Source: UBA8401 sp041665525
GTDB lineage: Bacteria > Bacteroidota > Ignavibacteria > UBA10030 > UBA8401
Direction of reading: 5' to 3'
NCBI GenBank assembly: GCA_041665525.1
Contig: JBAYIS010000008.1
Span: forward strand, 62,001-126,000
Length of the DNA: 64,000 nt
Position 1 is the first letter of the stretch, and each line of letters opens with the position of its first letter. The notes under the pieces were generated by a model. The model ran no database searches and was not told the origin of the DNA. It saw nothing but the letters and a program-made list of their open reading frames with translations. Shown in pieces: positions 1-7,981 of this stretch. Both the position numbers and the translations under genes were made by a program.

Positions 1-962
1 TCTCCGTCCGGTGAATAGATCAGTTCGGCCATTGTGCCGCGCGTTTCCACGCTCTTATTTGATGCTGCAAAAATCGGGTTATCATCCCGTCGTTCAACAT
101 ATTGCAGATTCACTTCGATAGGTTCGAAAGTGAGCGTCAGATCCGGTCCGGCCATCCACAACGAATTGACCTGGGAAAGATTCTCCTCTTTGCCGTAGTA
201 TGCAAATCCTCCAATGCGAATTCCGTCTGAAATATCCTGCGAAAGACGTGCAAAGAGATTCTTATACACATCCGAATCGAAATTGCGTTGTCCGTCAGCA
301 GCTCCAATGCCATTTCCGTTCAACAACTCTACTACCAGATCGGTTTTCGTCGGCAGAGAATAGGAGAACATCAATCCGCGGTCATAGGTAAGATTAATAC
401 CAGAAGCTCCGGGAGCAACTCGATAGATCTGATAATCTTCCAACGTTAACCGCAGCTCACGTTTGAAGAGCGGATCACTCACCTGAAATTGTCCGACGAA
501 AATGTCCAATCCGGAGGAGAACGCGTTATTGAACATGATGAAAGCATCCTCAAGACCTGCAACGCTCCCGCGTTCACCAAAGAAAAAGTAAAAATAATAC
601 GATACATCGCGAGCGATTTGTCCTCCCGACAGCAATTTTAACAAATACGGGGCTTGAATATCAGTGCGATGCGCTGTCGTCGGCTGCCAACGTGCATATC
701 CTTCCACACGCAATGCAAACGGAAGTTCACGCATCAGCAGCAACTGGTCGTCCCCGGTTTCGCGAAAAAAGCGCGGAGGTTCTTTCTCCGGCAGCTGAAA
801 TCCATTTGCAGCAAACTCTTCCGCGTAGGCTTTTAGCTTTGGAGCGGGGGAATGGCATGTCTGACACGACATGTCATACTTCCGTGCAAAGGCAGGAATG
901 GCGAAAAGCTGTGTGCTGCCGAAAATTGAAATCAATGAAATGATTATACAGAGTTTTTTCAT
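1..962 (-). CDS. Heme-carrying outer-membrane beta-barrel protein, 3' end outside the window
   Basis: The reading frame is open from an ATG at 962 to the window edge, so only the first 320 residues are visible. It begins with a signal peptide (MKKLCIIISLISIFGSTQLF). A short motif, IPAFARKY, is followed by a single heme-binding CQTCH at about residues 33-37. The rest is rich in alternating aromatic and polar residues and reads like an outer-membrane barrel (for example VSYYFYFFFGER). I recall this arrangement, one N-terminal CxxCH and a porin-like body, in outer-membrane cytochrome-like proteins of metal-reducing and nitrogen-cycling bacteria. An AGGTG ribosome-binding site precedes the start. 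The gene lies 12 bases after the five-heme cytochrome and is probably co-transcribed with it, suggesting joint electron transfer at the cell envelope. That role is inferred. Confidence 0.75.
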   Translation of the reverse strand, partial: MKKLCIIISLISIFGSTQLFAIPAFARKYDMSCQTCHSPAPKLKAYAEEFAANGFQLPEKEPPRFFRETGDDQLLLMRELPFALRVEGYARWQPTTAHRTDIQAPYLLKLLSGGQIARDVSYYFYFFFGERGSVAGLEDAFIMFNNAFSSGLDIFVGQFQVSDPLFKRELRLTLEDYQIYRVAPGASGINLTYDRGLMFSYSLPTKTDLVVELLNGNGIGAADGQRNFDSDVYKNLFARLSQDISDGIRIGGFAYYGKEENLSQVNSLWMAGPDLTLTFEPIEVNLQYVERRDDNPIFAASNKSVETRGTMAELIYSPDG

Positions 963-974
963 AGGATCACCTGG

Positions 975-2354
975 TCAAGGAAGAACGGTGATAGATGTTT
1001 CATGGAAATTCACTTGTATTGTTTCCACCTCTTCCATCGGTACACCGAGAAATTGTGCCACGGGTGTCGGTAGTTTTTGATAATTCAACACAGCGTTGAC
1101 CTTCAATTTCCCCGCCGGAAGAGTTGTGGGAAGGGTCCAGGTAAACGTTTCGATTTTGCTCTCTCTCGGTCCGATCCTGTAGTCAGTGGATTGGGATGCG
1201 GTATTCCATTGCTGGATTGTCATCCGTCCCTGCGGATCGAGATACGGGAGGCGGAAAATTCTGTCCCCTTCCGGAACACCGTCCCGTTGAATTCCAGCGA
1301 AATCGGGTTTGTTCAAGGCAATTCCCATATCCTGATAAGCGAGAGTGTTCGCGGCGATAGTATATTCTTCACCAGGAAATCCTTTTTTGTCCACCGATAA
1401 ATGATAGATAGTTCCTTTGGCATCTATGGCTTCCACGTGCAGCCATAACATTCGTTCTTCTGCTGAACCAGTCGGAAACTTATGACCTGTTTTTTGGTTG
1501 AAGAGCACCACTGTAAATTTTACCCGATCGCCCGGCTCTGCTTCCCTGATGTCAGGATGGATTCTGAGTTCAACAACTCCGCGCACTTTGCCGGGATCAT
1601 GGGCACCATGGAACAGATGCTGTGCGACATTCGGCAGCGGTTTTGCCATAGAAGCGTTTTGACCGGGTGCATAGGTCATATGACAATCCTGACAACGCAC
1701 TCCTTCCTTTGCATAAGGTCCTTCTTTCCATTCCAGATGGGTCGATTTCACCCAGATACCGTACGGATCCTTCTCATTGTGACACGTTCCGCAGAAATCC
1801 GAGGAACGGATAAAATCTGATTTTTTTGTTTCATGTGCAGGCGACTGCAATCCTTCCCGAGGTCCGTATTTCACTTTTCCCGGTTCCGAGATGTAATTGA
1901 AATTGAATGGAACTTCCCCTTTGAACCCAGTGATCGTATGACAAAGATCGCAGGAGACCGATTCGTTTGCTCTGCTGTTTTCGGATGGTTTCGGGGGCGG
2001 AACATCTCCTGCCAGGAATGCGATCGGAGCATGGCAGCCGTTGCATCCAGCTTTGACGCCGGCGACTGTAGCATCTTTCTCCGCATGAGGAACGGCAAGT
2101 TTAAAATATTCAATTTCATCCCAGTGATGAGTGTATGCCTGCGACATCATCGTCTGTTCCCACTGTCGGTAGAAATCCACATGGCAAGATGTTCCACAAG
2201 ATTGCGGTTTTTCATAATCGCTATACTTTCGGGATCCAAGTGCTTCGTCTCCTGCTTTTTTTTCCTGAGTATATGTGAAAGAGGAAAGAAGAAGAATGAA
2301 GATGATGAGACGGAAGAGTAAAGACGGAATTGAATTGAAGGCGAGTGTTTTCAT
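975..2354 (-). CDS. Five-heme c-type cytochrome, cytochrome c554-like
   Basis: This 459-residue protein has an N-terminal hydrophobic signal (LLFRLIIFILLLSSFTYTQ) and five heme-attachment sites: CGTSCH (residues 53-58, an unusual CxxxCH), CNGCH (104-108), CDLCH (135-139), CGTCH (188-192) and CQDCH (221-225). All hemes are in the first half; the C-terminal 220 residues look beta-rich and carry no cysteines of this type. The layout resembles cytochrome c554/multiheme families that transfer electrons in the periplasm or on the outer surface. The ATG is preceded by AGAGGGAG. The next gene downstream encodes a heme-bearing outer-membrane protein 12 bases away, so the pair probably forms an electron-transfer unit. 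The electron donor and acceptor cannot be read from the sequence. Confidence 0.85.
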   Translation of the reverse strand: MKTLAFNSIPSLLFRLIIFILLLSSFTYTQEKKAGDEALGSRKYSDYEKPQSCGTSCHVDFYRQWEQTMMSQAYTHHWDEIEYFKLAVPHAEKDATVAGVKAGCNGCHAPIAFLAGDVPPPKPSENSRANESVSCDLCHTITGFKGEVPFNFNYISEPGKVKYGPREGLQSPAHETKKSDFIRSSDFCGTCHNEKDPYGIWVKSTHLEWKEGPYAKEGVRCQDCHMTYAPGQNASMAKPLPNVAQHLFHGAHDPGKVRGVVELRIHPDIREAEPGDRVKFTVVLFNQKTGHKFPTGSAEERMLWLHVEAIDAKGTIYHLSVDKKGFPGEEYTIAANTLAYQDMGIALNKPDFAGIQRDGVPEGDRIFRLPYLDPQGRMTIQQWNTASQSTDYRIGPRESKIETFTWTLPTTLPAGKLKVNAVLNYQKLPTPVAQFLGVPMEEVETIQVNFHETSITVLP

Positions 2355-2545
2355 AACTCCCTCTTGTGATATGTGTGAAAAAGAGTCAGCCTCTATACCG
2401 GCTTAGGATGTGTCGTCAGAGGTCGTTTGTTGCGCGGAAGAAATTTCTTGTTGAAGACTAATGGATTTTTCGGGAAGAAGCAATATTGAAAAACAGATCG
2501 GGCAACATCAGCGGCCGGGCTCAGATATTTTTGTCCGATATTGTT

Positions 2546-3325
2546 TTAATAAATATGTTCGAAGGAGAGGTAAATAAAAATACCATGCACTGTTGTTCCG
2601 TTAGTGAACAGCGCAGGGAATACAAGTCCGGGGACGATTTGCAGATTATTGATGTCGATCGCCCATCGCACACCGGGGCTCACGATCAATTCGTTTGTCC
2701 TTCCGAACGGAGAGCCGGAAGACGAGTACAGAATCTCCGTAAGGATATTAAAATTATTGCCGACAAGATAGATACCGCTGGCGCCGACAAAGTATTCCGT
2801 CAAAGCAGCCTTTGATGTGGTAAACTGGACGTCTGGAATAACTGTAGCCCCGGCATTGAAATGAGAGACAAAATCATTCGAGATTCGTTTACTCATAGGC
2901 AGGTTGATCTGAACACCGACCCTTCCATTGCCAAAACCGTTCGATTCTTCTCCCGTTGGGAGAATGATGGAAATCCGGGGAGCAACAGCAAGTCCAGTGC
3001 TCCTCCATGCTTCAAAACGGTAATTCAACATAATATCGCCGATTCCCTGAGAGGAAGGGTGTGCAACCGTAGTATGGTGAAAGGGAATGGTAATACTTGC
3101 TTGATGTGTCTGATTGAATACCGGCCATTCCTCTGTGAAACTTCCTTCGGATGTGTTTTCCCGAAACAGTCGAAATCCGGTAAAGATGTGTTGTATAACG
3201 CCATCTTCCTGATTATAGGCTTCTTCAATAAAAAAAGAGTTGTCCTCAATGGCTTTTGTATACTCCTGTGAAATGGCAGGCAGTGAAAATATAGCAATCA
3301 GCAATACAGTTGATATGAATTTCAT
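2546..3325 (-). CDS. Putative outer-membrane beta-barrel protein, MetA-degradation/transporter-like
   Basis: The protein starts with a clear signal peptide (MKFISTVLLIAIFSLPAISQ) and continues for about 240 residues of alternating amphipathic strands, ending in an aromatic-rich strand (IFIYLSFEHIY) as expected for an outer-membrane barrel. Phrases such as GIGDIMLNYRFEAW and APRISIILPTGEE resemble the family annotated as 'MetA-pathway of phenol degradation' or simply 'transporter'; no phenol role is implied. A GTG at 3367 in the same frame overlaps the stop of the upstream methyltransferase-like gene by four bases and would add 14 residues before the signal peptide. I prefer the ATG at 3325 because it gives a standard signal. 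Neither start has a strong ribosome-binding site. It is probably the last gene of the metal operon. Confidence 0.65.
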   Translation of the reverse strand: MKFISTVLLIAIFSLPAISQEYTKAIEDNSFFIEEAYNQEDGVIQHIFTGFRLFRENTSEGSFTEEWPVFNQTHQASITIPFHHTTVAHPSSQGIGDIMLNYRFEAWRSTGLAVAPRISIILPTGEESNGFGNGRVGVQINLPMSKRISNDFVSHFNAGATVIPDVQFTTSKAALTEYFVGASGIYLVGNNFNILTEILYSSSGSPFGRTNELIVSPGVRWAIDINNLQIVPGLVFPALFTNGTTVHGIFIYLSFEHIY

Positions 3326-3363
3326 GGGGAGAGGTAGTTGAAATATGTTTCGTTGAGTAGTGA

Positions 3364-3957
3364 TCACATTAGCTTAGGAAAAAATTTCCCCGTCTGCCGG
3401 GCGTACTGTGTATATTGATCGCCAAATTCTTGTATTAATTTTTCTTCTTCGATAACTGTTCGGATAGAGAGAGAAATCAGAACGGCCATTGATAGAAGAA
3501 GGATCAGCCAATTGGACGAAAGCATTCCCAAACCAACAAAAAAAAGAATTCCGGTCGTGTAAAGCGGATGACGAATATACCGGTAGATACCGCTCGTTAC
3601 CAGTTGGTGATGTTTTCGTGTTTCGACAGTATCGGTAATGTTCTTACCGATATTCGTGAAGACGGAGACCCCCATTGGAATAGATAAAAGTGATAATATC
3701 GCACCGACGATTTGCAATGCGAACAGAGGTTCATATCGAACGGGCTGGAACATTCCGGGAAACCAGGGGAACAGGCATGCCATTATCCACAATATACCGC
3801 CGCAGATCCTTAAGGTGAGGAAAGTGATTCTCCCTTCGTTTTTCATCCTTTCAAAATGATCCTGTTGCTTGTTGGCCTGCAGACGAAAATACACTCCGAT
3901 GGAGAGGAGAGGGAAGAATAGCGCTGCAAAGATCAATTGTACTATCGGTTCGCTCAT
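3364..3957 (-). CDS. Isoprenylcysteine carboxyl methyltransferase-like membrane protein
   Basis: The 197-residue product has about five hydrophobic segments and the family signature in its C-terminal half: GIYRYIRHPLYTTG, where the Arg-His-Pro triad is expected in the S-adenosylmethionine pocket, followed by a C-terminal EEEKLIQEFGDQY helix. This is the ICMT/phospholipid-methyltransferase (PEMT/NnrU-like) fold. In bacteria the substrate is usually unknown, and nothing here identifies it. The gene begins 18 bases after the FeoB permease stop, and its TGA overlaps a possible GTG start of the following outer-membrane protein, so it looks like part of the iron operon. Whether it has any role in metal uptake is open. 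Confidence 0.75.
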   Translation of the reverse strand: MSEPIVQLIFAALFFPLLSIGVYFRLQANKQQDHFERMKNEGRITFLTLRICGGILWIMACLFPWFPGMFQPVRYEPLFALQIVGAILSLLSIPMGVSVFTNIGKNITDTVETRKHHQLVTSGIYRYIRHPLYTTGILFFVGLGMLSSNWLILLLSMAVLISLSIRTVIEEEKLIQEFGDQYTQYARQTGKFFPKLM

Positions 3958-3975
3958 GATGCCTAAGTCTTTTAT

Positions 3976-5406
3976 TTATATGTTTGCGAATAATCGCCAG
4001 ATCTGTGCTACCAGAAAACAGATAACAAATCCCATGATCATGGGGATGACAGTCGCAACAATGGTCCATTTGGCACTTTTTGTCTCTTTGTAGATCGTAT
4101 AAATTGTCGTTGAACATGGATTATGCAGGAGACTGAACAGCATGAGATTTAATCCAGTCAGAAAAGTCCATCCGCCGGCACGTAGTACCTCCGCCACGGC
4201 ATTGGCTTCATCCAGTTCGAACATCACGCCGGCACCGGCGCCGATACCGGCCAGTCTAGTGCTCAGCACGGTGAGCATTAACACTGTAGGTATGACGATC
4301 TCGTTGGCCGGAATTGCAATGATGTAGGCCAGCAGGATCACTCCGTTAATGCCGAGCAGAATCCCGAAAGGATCCGACCAGTTAATGAAGTGTTCCGCCA
4401 GGCTCAATTCCCCTATGTGAATGTTGGAGACTAACCAGATCACCGCGCCGGCAGGTGCTGCAAACACGATGGCACGCCACAAGACGATCGCTGTTCTGTC
4501 GATCAGCGATGTATACAACGTTTGCCACAGCTTCGGCGGACGATACGGAGGCAGTTCCAGACTGAACGCCGATGCCTCGCCTTTAAGGATGGTTTTTGAC
4601 AATCCCCAGGAAACAGCAAGAGTGAAAAATATCCCGAGGACAGCAACACTCACCACTGCGCCGGCGGTGACGATTCCCGCAAGGTGCGCCGGCACGAGAG
4701 CGCCGAAAAAGATGGAAGCGATGAGGATTTGCGTAGGCCATCGGCCGTTGCAAAGCGAAAAATTGTTGGTAATAATTGCGATCAACCGTTCGCGCGGACT
4801 GTCAATGATGCGGGTCGCAACGACCCCGGCAGCATTGCATCCAAAGCCCATAGTCATACTCAGTGATTGTTTCCCGTGCGCGCCCGCTCGACGGAATAAT
4901 GAGTCCATATTGAATGCAACGCGCGGCAGGTAACCAAAATCTTCCAACAAAGTAAAAAGCGGGAAGAAGATTGCCATCGGCGGAAGCATGACGCTTATGA
5001 CCCACGCCATGGCAAGCCAAACACCATCCACTGCAACTCCGGTAAACCACCATGGTGAACCGAGCATTGAAAATGTATCCCGCAGCCACGGATGCACGGT
5101 ATCCACCAGAACGGTGGCGATCATAGCAGATGGGACATTTGCTCCTTCAACGGTGAGCCAGAAGACGATCGCTAGGAGCAGGAACATCAACGGAAATCCG
5201 AATGTCCTGCTGGTGATCAATCTGTCCAATTGCTGATCAAAATTGTACCGTGGTTTTGTCGATGGCATCGTCACCGCATGCGAGGCGATCTGTTGCGCGT
5301 CGGCATAGATTGCTTCAACGAGCGAATCGTGGATATGATCGCCAATCTCCCAGCGCAGAGTGTTCGCTGTTGAGAGGATCGATTCTTTATTGGTAATTCT
5401 CTTCAT
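3976..5406 (-). CDS. feoB: FeoB ferrous-iron transporter, membrane permease part (split FeoB)
   Basis: This 476-residue membrane protein matches the C-terminal permease half of FeoB, the Fe(II) transporter of the inner membrane. Visible landmarks are the linker RYNFDQQLDRLI before the first membrane segment, the first gate region with LCNGRWPTQILIA (the variant with NGR-PT rather than the more common SARLP), and the second gate with HNPCSTTIYTIYKE. No GTPase domain is present; that is encoded separately just upstream. I chose the ATG at 5406, which follows GGGAAA, over the upstream ATG at 5451 inside the previous gene. The two reading frames differ, and a 19-base gap separates them, so this looks like a true two-gene arrangement rather than a simple sequencing error. 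Confidence 0.88.
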   Translation of the reverse strand: MKRITNKESILSTANTLRWEIGDHIHDSLVEAIYADAQQIASHAVTMPSTKPRYNFDQQLDRLITSRTFGFPLMFLLLAIVFWLTVEGANVPSAMIATVLVDTVHPWLRDTFSMLGSPWWFTGVAVDGVWLAMAWVISVMLPPMAIFFPLFTLLEDFGYLPRVAFNMDSLFRRAGAHGKQSLSMTMGFGCNAAGVVATRIIDSPRERLIAIITNNFSLCNGRWPTQILIASIFFGALVPAHLAGIVTAGAVVSVAVLGIFFTLAVSWGLSKTILKGEASAFSLELPPYRPPKLWQTLYTSLIDRTAIVLWRAIVFAAPAGAVIWLVSNIHIGELSLAEHFINWSDPFGILLGINGVILLAYIIAIPANEIVIPTVLMLTVLSTRLAGIGAGAGVMFELDEANAVAEVLRAGGWTFLTGLNLMLFSLLHNPCSTTIYTIYKETKSAKWTIVATVIPMIMGFVICFLVAQIWRLFANI

Positions 5407-5425
5407 TTCGATTTCCCAAAAATAA

Positions 5426-6226
5426 TTATGCAATGGAAGGCCGGTGTGCATCCCGGGTAAGGTTTCCCAACTCGCCGTTATTCACCGCATCGATGATTTT
5501 TTGGTCTCCCTCCAGAAGACGCAAAGCGATCCATCGTGTATTCGGGAGATGCGGAAACTCTGCCGAAATTTTTGTCGTCAATTGTCGTATCGCTTTTTCC
5601 AACCGCGGCGCGGTCCGTTCAAGCCGGTGAGGCCGGCAGACATACGCGCCGGTAGCAACATCGTACACGTTTTTCAACAATTCCGGTATTCCATCTTCCT
5701 GGCGGGCGGCTGTCGCAACGACTGGAACGCCGAGATCCTTCGCAAGCCGACGGGGATCGATTTGAATATTATGCCGTTTCGCTTCATCCATCAGATTCAA
5801 ACAAACGACAGCGCGATCGGTAATCTCCAGCACCTGAAGGACAAGATTTAAATTACGTTCCAGTCTTGTTGCATCGACAACGATCACGGTAACATCGGGT
5901 TGTCCAAACAGGATAAAATCCCGTGCGACCTCTTCATCAGTACTAGTGGAAAGAAGAGAGTATGTACCCGGAAGGTCGACAAGTTTGAACCGTTTATTGG
6001 CGTAAACGAATCCTCCTTCGGCACGCGTTACAGTCTTTCCGGGCCAATTTCCGGTATGCTGACGCAGTCCGGTCAATGCATTGAAGACCGTACTTTTACC
6101 GGTGTTCGGATTTCCGGCAAGCGCAACAACAAAATCGAATTGTGTCATGTTAATGCCAAGCTTAGTAAGATTACCAAGATTATGAACAGGGCAATCATCG
6201 CATTGTGCATTTGGTGTTTGTGACAT
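5426..6226 (-). CDS. feoB: FeoB cytosolic GTPase part (split FeoB)
   Basis: The 266-residue protein is the soluble N-terminal half of FeoB. It carries the G1 P-loop GNPNTGKS (residues 38-45), a typical FeoB switch I region (HTGNWPGKTV), G3 DLPG (84-87), G4 NLMD (144-147) and a G5 region near ATAAR, then a helical region equivalent to the GDI spacer. It stops before the membrane linker, which is provided by the next gene. An N-terminal extension contains CDDCPVH, a possible small metal-binding or redox knuckle. The start is supported by AGGAG eight bases upstream. GTP hydrolysis here is expected to gate Fe(II) transport through the separate permease. Expression is probably linked to the DtxR-type promoter at 8671-8698. 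Confidence 0.9.
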   Translation of the reverse strand: MSQTPNAQCDDCPVHNLGNLTKLGINMTQFDFVVALAGNPNTGKSTVFNALTGLRQHTGNWPGKTVTRAEGGFVYANKRFKLVDLPGTYSLLSTSTDEEVARDFILFGQPDVTVIVVDATRLERNLNLVLQVLEITDRAVVCLNLMDEAKRHNIQIDPRRLAKDLGVPVVATAARQEDGIPELLKNVYDVATGAYVCRPHRLERTAPRLEKAIRQLTTKISAEFPHLPNTRWIALRLLEGDQKIIDAVNNGELGNLTRDAHRPSIA

Positions 6227-6250
6227 TTCGCGTTCTCCTGACCGTTGAAG

Positions 6251-7270
6251 TTATTGTCGCTGAATAAATATCATATTTGCATGCTGCTGGCGAAGCGCCA
6301 CAAGTGCCCCGCGAACGGAATAGGCAACCGGATCACCGGAGGCGCTCACCATTTCAGCTCGAACGGTGGTGCCGGGAACAATGCCCAGGTCCATCAACCG
6401 TCTCCGCTGTTGACCACGCATCGCTTTGGAAATGCTGAGGATGTTTGCCTCTTCACCGATCCTTAGAGTCGCGAGTGATTCCAATGGCGCAGTGATTTTG
6501 TGTTCCTCTTCTGTGATTGGCGCAACGGTGATATTATTTGTCAGCAGCGGAGCAAGGATTATTTCTTCACCGTCTGCGGCGAACCGCACCCGATCATTAG
6601 ATCGTTCGATCATCATCACCTGCATCCCAACGTACAATCCCTGCGCAATCAGCTGTGCATACACCGCTTCCGGTTCGTCTTCGATATGCGTGATGACGGC
6701 AAATTCTCCGCCGTTCATGGACAGAAGGGATTTTCCCTTTTTAGGGGGCATTTCACCGGCTGGAGTCGGAATCGGATCGCCATGCGGATCAAAATGAGGG
6801 TTTCCAATCTGCGCTGCCAAAGCTTCTGTCTGTTCTTCCGTCAGCCGGTGCTCGGCCAATTCAGCGGATGAATGCCATTCGGTCGGCGGCACGCTTGTTT
6901 CATCCGCAAGATACCGTTCCCATAACCTGTGGACACGGATGACACGAAGTGCGTACGATTTTCCGTCAGCGGTCAATTTCACGCCGTTGTCGTTGGTGAC
7001 CAGCAGTCCCATTGCCGAAAGGCGCGTCAACAAGCCGGCAGACTCATCGGTGGAGATGAGCAGCGTGCCGGCGATACTCTCGGTAGTACAAATGATATTT
7101 TTATACTCACAATCATAGATGTGTTTCAACGCGTCTTCGATCAGAATTCGTTTCCGACCGCGGCGGGCGCGATACCATTGTGCACGCAGACCGATTTTCG
7201 GGAGGAACAGCAACAGCAAGATCGCGACAACGATGCCGAAGATTACTAATGCATTGCCTGGATCAGTCAT
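6251..7270 (-). CDS. Membrane-anchored DtxR-like / FeoA fusion protein
   Basis: The 339-residue protein begins with one membrane segment (residues about 6-24, ALVIFGIVVAILLLLFLP), followed by a basic stretch (RARRGRKR). Residues about 43-115 match the winged-helix region of DtxR/MntR repressors (EDALKHIYDC, then LTADGKSYALRVIRVHRLWE), and about 115-180 match the metal-binding dimerisation region (AELAEHRLT, HFDPHGDPIP). Two FeoA-like SH3 domains follow, at about 185-255 and 260-338; the second contains MDLGIVPGTTV, typical of FeoA. The start is preceded by AAGGAGG. It sits nine bases after a soluble DtxR and just before FeoB, so it probably supplies the FeoA function and may sense metal at the membrane. 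DNA binding by a tethered protein is unproven, and its recognition helix differs from that of the soluble DtxR. Confidence 0.82.
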   Translation of the reverse strand: MTDPGNALVIFGIVVAILLLLFLPKIGLRAQWYRARRGRKRILIEDALKHIYDCEYKNIICTTESIAGTLLISTDESAGLLTRLSAMGLLVTNDNGVKLTADGKSYALRVIRVHRLWERYLADETSVPPTEWHSSAELAEHRLTEEQTEALAAQIGNPHFDPHGDPIPTPAGEMPPKKGKSLLSMNGGEFAVITHIEDEPEAVYAQLIAQGLYVGMQVMMIERSNDRVRFAADGEEIILAPLLTNNITVAPITEEEHKITAPLESLATLRIGEEANILSISKAMRGQQRRRLMDLGIVPGTTVRAEMVSASGDPVAYSVRGALVALRQQHANMIFIQRQ

Positions 7271-7279
7271 AAACCCTCC

Positions 7280-7933
7280 TTACACATTTTCTACAAAGAT
7301 ATTTGATGCAATGGTGGAACTGATATTGATCTCTTTCCGGTCGATTCGCACAAGCATGGAGTTGTCAAAACTCATCTTTTGCCGGATAACGATCTCTTTA
7401 TTCAAAGAGATACCGATGGACGCAACATACTGCAGCATCTCGGAATTCGAATCGCTCACCCGCAAGACGCGCACGGTCGATCCTTCGCGTGCCTCGATCA
7501 TCGGATAGCTCATTGAGCACTTGATCTCACCATCTTTCGTCGGTATCGGATCGCCATGCGGATCGATAAGAGGATGGCCAAGGGCGTGGTCGATCTTTTC
7601 TTCCATCTTATCGGACATGATGTGTTCGAATCGTTCTGCTTCGTCATCGATCTCATCCCATCCGAAATGGAGCACCTGCACCAGGAACATTTCCCACAAT
7701 CGGTGTTTTCGGATAATCCGGAGTGCCAGGGTCTTTCCTTCTTCCGTCAACTCAACACCTTTATACGGCGTGTGAGTCAGCGTCCCTTCCTCCGCCAGCT
7801 TTTTTATCATTTCCGAGACGGACGCAGGAGAGATTTGCAATTTTTCTGACAAAGAGGAGGTGGTCACCTTCCCTTCGTTGGAAGAGAGTTTGTAAATGTT
7901 CTTTAGATAGTTCTCAATCTGTTCGCTTGCCAT
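7280..7933 (-). CDS. DtxR/MntR-family metal-dependent transcriptional repressor
   Basis: A soluble 217-residue regulator with the full DtxR family layout: a winged helix at residues 1-70 (ENYLKNIYKL; ISPASVSEMIKKLAEEG), a metal-binding and dimerisation domain at about 75-145 (KHRLWEMFL; AERFEHIMSDKM; IDPHGDPIP) and a C-terminal SH3/FeoA-like domain. Such proteins bind Fe(II) or Mn(II) and then repress uptake genes. A GAGGAAAGG sequence lies upstream of the ATG. The gene is second in the operon, 48 bases after the CDF-like gene, and a perfect 18-bp palindrome resembling DtxR-family boxes overlaps the operon promoter. Autoregulation is therefore likely. Which metal is sensed cannot be decided from sequence alone. 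Confidence 0.92.
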   Translation of the reverse strand: MASEQIENYLKNIYKLSSNEGKVTTSSLSEKLQISPASVSEMIKKLAEEGTLTHTPYKGVELTEEGKTLALRIIRKHRLWEMFLVQVLHFGWDEIDDEAERFEHIMSDKMEEKIDHALGHPLIDPHGDPIPTKDGEIKCSMSYPMIEAREGSTVRVLRVSDSNSEMLQYVASIGISLNKEIVIRQKMSFDNSMLVRIDRKEINISSTIASNIFVENV

Positions 7934-7981
7934 TACCGTTGCCTTTCCTCAATTTCGTTGTTGGATGTTCGTCAGAAAATA

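Noticed and set aside
200..1080. Short plus-strand frames at the left end
   Set aside because: They oppose a continuous minus-strand frame with signal peptide and CQTCH.
1833..2321. Plus-strand open frame opposite the cytochrome gene
   Set aside because: The minus strand has five heme motifs and a signal peptide; the plus-strand frame shows nothing.
5406..5451. Assembly frameshift in feoB
   Set aside because: A ribosome-binding site and own ATG for the permease at a domain border favour a true split, though reads should be checked.
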